From Hypomyces perniciosus (lineage: Eukaryota > Ascomycota > Sordariomycetes > Hypocreales > Hypocreaceae): a stretch of DNA of 64,000 bases. Below the pieces are notes generated by a model. The model saw only the letters and a program-made list of their open reading frames with translations, did no database searches and was not told where the DNA came from. The position numbers and the translations under genes were made by a program. Below, piece by piece: positions 57,226 through 64,000 of this stretch (its first letter is position 1; each line of letters starts with the position of its first letter). The stretch spans positions 2,728,001 to 2,792,000 of the forward strand of contig SPDT01000010.1 of NCBI GenBank assembly GCA_008477525.1. Reading direction: 5' to 3'.

Positions 57226-57450
57226 TGTAATGGGTATAGCCTAACTGGAAAGTATACAGTTAAGGCACCTCTATATTGTCTATCTATAGCTAAGGAAGGA
57301 GGCTTTATACTAGCCATATATATATTATATAGTTATACGTATAGGGTTATAGCCGAGGTGGTTTCCTAATTAAGTAAGCGGTCTAGTATTAGTCATATTT
57401 CTGGATTCGGCATAGTTATAATTCTAGGAGATATAGCCTAGCCTATAATA
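57226..57450 (-). repeat. LTR (3' LTR of family A copy 3)
   Basis: 225 bp, paired with 62,416-62,638 and similar to the LTR at 2,017-2,242. Confidence 0.85.
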
Positions 57451-60400
57451 TTACCCCCCCTTCTTATAGTAGCTCTCTCTTTAAGCGCTATTGCTTTACT
57501 GGTATATAACTGTTAAGTGGCCTATTATTAGATTTAATTGGGCTATATTTAGATATATAGTTGTTAAGGGCTGCTGTATTTTTAAGTATATATATTAGTT
57601 TTTAGGTTAGCTTTATATATCTTTTCTACTATATTAATGCTTTGCAGAAAAAGCTGTAACCTTACCGTTTAGTCCTTGCGTAAAGGACCTCTTTAACTTC
57701 CTATTTATCTTTACTATCTATTTATATTAGTAGTAGTTAAAGGTTATTTAAAATCTAGCCTGGAAGGGGGTTATTAGCCGCTCTTTTTAACAGGTTAATG
57801 TAAAATTAGGGGTATATACTAGTTAATACGCCTAGTTTTACTATATAAAGGCTAATAACCTTTATTACTATATATTTATAATATAAAGTATTAAGCTTTT
57901 TAGAAAGCTAGGGAGTATTATAGTTGCTAAGGTATAGCTAGACTTTATCTTTTACTTTATATCTTTTAAAGGGGCCTTGCTGCTGGTTTATAGAGTTTTT
58001 ATAGTATTATTATATAGCGGCGAGTACTGTTTAGGTAAAGGCAGTTACTTTTTTTAATCTTTTAATTACTTTTTTTATAGCTTTTTCCTTTAAGTCTTTT
58101 AATTTAATAGCTTTATTTTCTTTTATATATAGCTAAAGGGGTTCTATATAGTAGCTATACTTAAAGAAAAAGGGGCTTATTTAAATAGCTATATATTCGC
58201 GGTTATTTAAAGCTAATTGCACTGCTAGGAGGAGGTCTCCTTAATTACTTTAAGAGTAGTTTATATATACTTTAAAGTATACTTAGATTTTTACTTACTT
58301 TTCTCTAATCTGCTATTAGTTTATAGGTAATATACTATACTTAAGCGTTACTAGGTTCCTGCTAGTTTACAGAAAGCTCTCTAAAAGCAGCTAGTCTAAT
58401 TAGATCTTTAGTCGCTAACTATAGACTAGGGTATCCTATAGAACTAATAGTGGCATTAAAGAAACCTCTTTATATATACTTCTGCCTCTATACTCTCTAT
58501 TACTTTAAAAGTAATATTTTTAATAAACTAGTTAATAATAACTTAAAGGTATTATACCTATATTAGTCTTATAGGTAATAGGTTAACTATAAAGTTTATA
58601 GCTAAGTCGCTGCAGATATACTAGGGAATAGGTAATAGTTTAAGGAGTCTTTACTTATAGCTTCTCTATATTTTTCCTTTTTTATATATACTGCAGTTAT
58701 AAAGGAATTATAAACTATACTGCTAATTCCTGGCTAAAAGAACCTGCAGGAAATAATAGCTAAGGTTCCATTATAACCTAGGTAGCCTAAAACTGCGGTA
58801 TTATATTTTACTTATATAATATAAGTATATAGTATTTTGCTTTCTTTTTCAGTTATAGCTGGTATTTAGATATAGTCTTGGAATATTAGTCTTTATTCTT
58901 TATCGATTATATATTCTAATATTTATACTTTAAGTTAAAGGTTTATAAAAAGGGGGTGCTTTTTTTTCTTAATTATAGTATATACCTATTAATATATTAA
59001 GTCCTTTTAAATTATTAGGTTCTATAAGTCCTATAGTTTTTTATTTCTATTAAATATATATATTAAAGGGAGATTAATATTATTATCTTTAAATTACTGT
59101 ATTGCTAATATAGCTAGGATAAATTATATATAGCAGCTTAATTTATATTTATTGCCTTTATTAAATAAAAGGTTTTATTCCCTGCAGCTTAATGCATTAA
59201 GAGCGGCTGCTTTACTGCCTAGCTTATATTAGATTATCAAATTAAACTAAAAGAGGAACTCTGTTTAGTGTATTTATTATTTAAAGAGTTTTTTATATAT
59301 TATAAAGAACTGTAAGTTTTTATAGTTTAAAATAACTATAAAGGGGTTACAGCTATATAGCTTTACTCTTTACTTTTTTAAACAGTAAATTACTATTAGT
59401 ATTTTTTTATTATAAATAGGATAATTGTATTTAATAGGGTTTAGCTTTTATAAATAGTAAGCTATAATATATTGTTTTCCTTTTTTATTTTTTTATAAAA
59501 GGACTCCTTTTAAAGTATATTTTAAATAGTTTATTTTAATAAAAGTATATTTAATAGGATTTTAAGCTTATAGTATAAAGGCTTTAATAAAGAGGCGTTT
59601 AAGCTTTTAAAAGGCTACTTTTTTTATACTTTTTTATTAAAAGGGGGTCCTTTTTTTAATTAGCTTTATAAATAGATAAGCTATTTAAAAGAACTTAAAG
59701 ATAAATATCTAGTAGTAATTAATAAAGCTAAAGAAGCTTTAAACTCTTATTACTATTATAAGCGCCTACTACTTACTAATAGCTTACTACTTTTTAAAGT
59801 TACAGGTAATTCTTTTACTGGTATATATAATAAATTTAAAGTATTTAATCTCTTTCTGTATAAATATATACTTTTTAAAATCTAAATATAGCCTAATATT
59901 AGCAAGGGCGTATAAAACTTGCCAGACCTTTTTTATATAATCCTTTTATAACCTATTAGTATAGATTAAGATATTATTAAGGTATATAGACGTAAAGTTA
60001 TTTAAAAAGGGGTATAGTATTTAATTAATATACTATTAAAATACTACGAGTGCACTAGTAAATTTAAATAAAACTACTTACTATTTATAGAAACTATAAT
60101 ATATATAGAATATAGTTTTATATTCTTTTCTTTTCGCAACTTTAATTTTATAAAATACAGCTATTATATTTAGTTTTATAAATTACTTTACTTTTATTAA
60201 GCTGTTAAAGGTTTTAGAAAAAAGGGGGAGGGGGTAGTAATCTTACTGTATTATTGCGTTTAAGGTATAGTAGTTTATATAAAAGTAAATTCCTTTTCTA
60301 GGTTTTTAAATAAAGAAGATAAAGGCTGCGGTAACTAAGCTGCTAGCTTGAATAAATCCTTTATTAAGTAAGTTAAGGAGGGTTTTTTATAACACTAATA

Positions 60401-62415
60401 GTTCCTTGTATAATATACTATAAAGGGGGCCTTAAAAGAGTTCTAGTTCTTTGCTATATTTATTAGCTTTTAAGCGAATCTGTAAATCGACTTTAAAGCA
60501 GTATAGTAGAAATTTAATAGCTTGTTTTATAAAGCATAGTAAATAGAACTTTTTATATAGTTTAAAGGGAATATATTCCTAGGGATTTATAAGTTTTTTA
60601 AGCTAAAGTGCTTTTTTAATGTTAAATAAACTAATAGCTTAAAGGAAGTATACTTCTTTATCGCTATTCCTTTTAATGCAGTAGTATTCTGCTTATAATA
60701 TTAAAGCTAATATAAGCCGGGCTCTTTATATAGTTTTAATATTCCTAGGCTCCTTTTTATTTATAAATTATAGCTATAGGCTAGCTTTTTTATAGTTAAT
60801 TTCCTTTTAGCTGTATTATATATTACTTAATTAGCTTTAGCTTAAGGTTTATTAAAGATTAGGTTATAGTTTAGTTTATCTACTATATAAGTATATTAAT
60901 ATTTAATATAGCTGTATAGATTTAAGTAAATAATAGCGATATAGCTAGTTCTTACCTTTTTATAGATTTTAGTAAATATCTTAATTTTCCTTTTAGTAAT
61001 CTTAATTTATTAAAGGTATAATATTTAGGTAAAAAAAGAGTTTATAATAGTATAAAAGTTATAGCTAATATTAAATGGTATTATAATAGGTATATTCTCT
61101 ATTTTAGCTTATAATATTATTAATTTACTAGTTATTTACTTTTTAAACTCTTTTTATCCTTTTAGTTTTTCTTTTATAGGCTTTAATGCTTAACTTTATA
61201 TTAAAGCTAATCTTTTAACTTATTACTAAAGTTATTATTTTCTTTACTGTTAATATACTGGTTATTATTATTAAATTTATAGTTAGCGATCTAGACTTAA
61301 TGCGCTTAAGCTTTATAGCTTTTCTTATAAAACTAAGTAATATATCCCTCTTTCCTGTAACAGTAATATATAGTTTCCCTGGCAGTATTTGCTTTATTTA
61401 TTAAAGAGCTATATTGGCGCTGGTTCTTTATATAGTTTATGCCCTTTATTTAAGTATTGCCTTTTTTATTAACTGCTTATATATAGTCCTTTAAAGTGCA
61501 ATATAGTTAAAGTTTATTATATTTTTTCTGCTAAAAGTAGTTTATTACAGCGGCTCCTATATTCCATTAATCTAGATTTAATTATTTAATGCAGTTAATA
61601 ATATCCTGGACTTTAGTAAACTATTTACTATAAGTAAGCGGTAAATTTATTATTGCTAAGTGGAATTATAGCTTTAAAGATAATACTTTTTTAAAGAAAA
61701 TAATTTTAATTTAATTAGCCTAGTTATTACTGCCTATTTTAAAGAGCTTTTATTTAAAGCAAGGAAGGAAAGATAAAAGTAAAGTTTTATTTTTTTATTT
61801 GAAAGTATATAGCTTTTGCGCAGTTTAGTTTTAAAATCTTTAATCTTTATAAATATAGTCTAGGTATTATATAAATTCTGCTAAGTTATAGTTCCTATTA
61901 ATTCCTTTTAATATATAAAAAGTAGCGATAACCTATTTAAATATAATATTTAAATAAAAGTTAATAAAGTATTACAATTCTTTATTACTATTATAAAACT
62001 TTTTATTAAATTTAAGCTTTTTGTGTATATTTTATATTTATATAGTATACTCCTTTTATTTTCTTAAGAATTTAAATAGGTTAGGGAGTAGCTTCTTTTT
62101 AACCTTAAAAGCTTATATAAACTTTATTATAGAGGTTAATATAGGCTTTATAGTTGCGGCCTGCGCGGGTTTTTGCTTAAGTTATAGAAAGAATAATATT
62201 TTATTTTCCTGGCTATTTAGCCTTTAAGTTACTGGTATTATAAAGTCTAGCTTTTTTATTAATATAGCTATTTATTCCTGTAAAAGTAAAATAGCTTACT
62301 TAATCTGCGACTATATATTATCGCCTTTAAAGGCTTAATTTTTAAAATTTACTATTTTCTTTCTGTAGTAAGAGTTCTGTTATTTACTGGCTAGGTAGTA
62401 GTTAAGCGATAGATA

Positions 62416-62638
62416 TATAATAGGTATAGTTTAACTGGAAAGTATACAGTTAGGGCACCTCTATATTGTCTATCTATAGTTAAGGAAAAGGGCTCTATAC
62501 TAGCTATATATATTATATAGTTGTGTATATAGGGTTATAGCTAAGGTAGTTTCTTAATTAGGTAAGCGGTCTAGTATTAGTCGTATTTCCGGATTCGGCG
62601 TAGTCGTAATTCCAGGAGATATAGCCTAGCCTGTAATA
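62416..62638 (-). repeat. LTR (5' LTR of family A copy 3)
   Basis: 223 bp, paired with 57,226-57,450. It ends with TGTAATA, a C-to-T change from TGTAACA, followed by the TAAAG duplication. Confidence 0.85.
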
Positions 62639-64000
62639 TAAAGTTATTTAATAATATTAAATAGTTTTTTAAATATAATAATTCCTTTTTTAATAAAAGT
62701 TTGATTTTATAATTTTATAATCTTTTAAAAGGAAGGTTATTTGCTAGTTATAAAAAAAACTAATAATTTTATTTTATAGTTAATTAACAAGTTTCTTTTA
62801 AATAGTATTTTGTATTAGTATTAGCTTTACTTTTATAGATTTATTAATATTAGACTTTAATATCCTCTCAAGGTATTTTTTATTATAGTAGTATATAAAG
62901 AAATTATAAAGCTGCTTTATTTTTATAATATATTTATAAAGGTATCTTTATTAAACTTTAATAATTAATATACTTTATATTCCTGCTTTTCTATATTTTC
63001 TATTAAATTTGCTCAAGTTAGTTTTATATATTAGGCAGATAAGCTTTTATAGAATGGAATAAATAATATTATAGTAGATATTTAAATATCTATTAGGTTA
63101 GGTAATTTATATAGCTTTACTGCTATAGGCTTATTAAATATTAAGATATTTAATTTAAAGAGTTATATTAGCTTATATTAATATAAATATTAATAGTTAC
63201 TAGCTATAAATATTATTAAAACTAATATTAAAAGCTTATTTAATATTATTTATACTTGAATTTTTATCCTTTATAGTTATTAAATTAATAAATATAATAA
63301 TAATTTTACTTTAATATTAATATAAAGTTAATATATAAATCCTTTTTTCCCTATTAAAGTATTATTTCTTTTAGTATATTTTTAATATAGGCTTAAAATT
63401 TAACTTTTCTTTTAACTTTTTTTTTATCCTTTTAAATATATTATTTTATTTTTTATTAATAGTATAAAGTATTAACTTTAAAGGTTTACTTAAAATATTA
63501 ATATTATATAAAATAGTTATTAGGCTAAAAGTTATTAATATAGTATAGGTTTAAAGGCAATAATTTATTAAATAATATTATAAATAAATAAGTAACTTAT
63601 TATTTATAGTATTTAAAATTAATAGTCTATTATTAATAATCATCTATTATATCTATAAAGGCATTGAGTTTATAGGCTATTTTAATATTTTATTGCGCTT
63701 TTTAATACAATATTATTAAAAAGCTACTCTTTTTTTAACCTTTTTATATTAAAGGTTATATCTATATAAATAAATATATTGCTAAAAGTAACTAATCCTT
63801 TAATAAAGCTGGTTTTATTAATATAATATAGGAATAGGTTGTTATTATATAATAGGTTTCTTTAGGCTAAAAAGTATTAATATTGCGGGAATTAAGGAAT
63901 AGGAATTTATAGTATTAGTATACCTTTTGCTTAGTTTAGGATATATACTTTGCTTTAAGGCATTATAGTGCTATTACTTTAATATATTTTATATTTTAAA
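62639..64000 (-). mobile_element. Upstream part of the decayed family C Ty3/gypsy element
   Basis: After the TAAAG duplication the minus strand reads as the N-terminal side of a Ty3/gypsy reverse transcriptase near 62,645-62,760 (a 'KLLLKKELLYLKNY' stretch resembling the region before the RT core). It joins directly to 57,225 once the nested element is removed. The remaining 1.2 kb is AT-rich and unresolved, and the element runs past the window edge. Confidence 0.5.

Larger units (their letters stand above)
57226..62638 (-). mobile_element. Complete 5.4-kb LTR retrotransposon, RIP-degraded (family A, copy 3)
   Basis: LTRs at 57,226-57,450 and 62,416-62,638 are similar to those at 2,017-2,242 and 7,203-7,428, and the interior is colinear with that copy along its length. 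A C-run just inside the left LTR marks the polypurine tract complement, so the direction is minus. TAAAG flanks both ends (57,221-57,225 and 62,639-62,643). A 68-codon plus-strand frame at 62,021-62,227 is antisense to the element and not a gene. It sits inside the family C element, which it splits within the reverse transcriptase. Confidence 0.85.

Noticed and set aside
62021..62227. 68-codon plus-strand open frame with membrane-like peptide
   Set aside because: It is antisense to the family A element near its 5' end, and the same DNA in the other copy (about 6,810-7,015) is interrupted by stops.

Overview
The window looks like nuclear DNA of a filamentous ascomycete (Pezizomycotina, probably Eurotiomycetes; the class is inference). 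Evidence: short GT-AG introns of about 47-117 bp in most genes, typical fungal families (DUF1996, cytochrome b5-fused delta-8 sphingolipid desaturase, homeobox-C2H2 factor, His-rich 'allergen' protein), and two blocks of extreme A+T sequence that look like transposons destroyed by RIP (repeat-induced point mutation, C-to-T preferentially at CpA).

Layout. About 1-22,680 is AT-rich and holds nested, RIP-mutated retroelements. A 5.4-kb LTR element (2,017-7,428, minus) sits inside a second copy of its own family (before 1-2,016 plus 7,429-9,853). A 6.7-kb Ty3/gypsy chromovirus-like element (14,447-21,146, plus) sits inside a Tad1-like LINE. A small GC-balanced island lies at about 11,941-12,510. 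About 22,690-53,862 is a gene island of normal composition. From about 54,170 to the end a second AT-rich block holds another copy of the 5.4-kb LTR element (57,226-62,638, minus) inside a further decayed Ty3/gypsy element. Each complete LTR element has a matching 5-bp target duplication.

Gene island, left to right: a broken caspase-like gene (minus) divergent from a frame-disrupted TPR-CHAT gene (plus), both caspase-clan families; an uncertain small gene; a 1.25-kb terminal-inverted-repeat element; a five-exon DUF1996 secreted-type protein; a six-exon FAD monooxygenase with an N-terminal extension; two divergent genes whose proteins share a His-rich 'VRPH' segment; about 3 kb of gene-free, microsatellite-rich DNA; a four-exon delta-8 sphingolipid desaturase; a large 5'-truncated DUF3638/DUF3645 gene (minus); and a homeobox-C2H2 transcription factor gene (plus) that meets it head to head.

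The metabolic and structural genes in the centre (30.9-44.5 kb) read cleanly once introns are removed. The genes at both flanks carry lesions: in-frame TAG codons at 23,452, 45,223 and 50,337, and one-base frame losses near 25,717, 47,967 and 53,520. The most interesting reading is a degrading accessory locus pairing a caspase-like protease with a TPR-CHAT protease, next to RIP-active repeats. All lesions should first be separated from assembly error. No rRNA, tRNA or CRISPR array was recognised.
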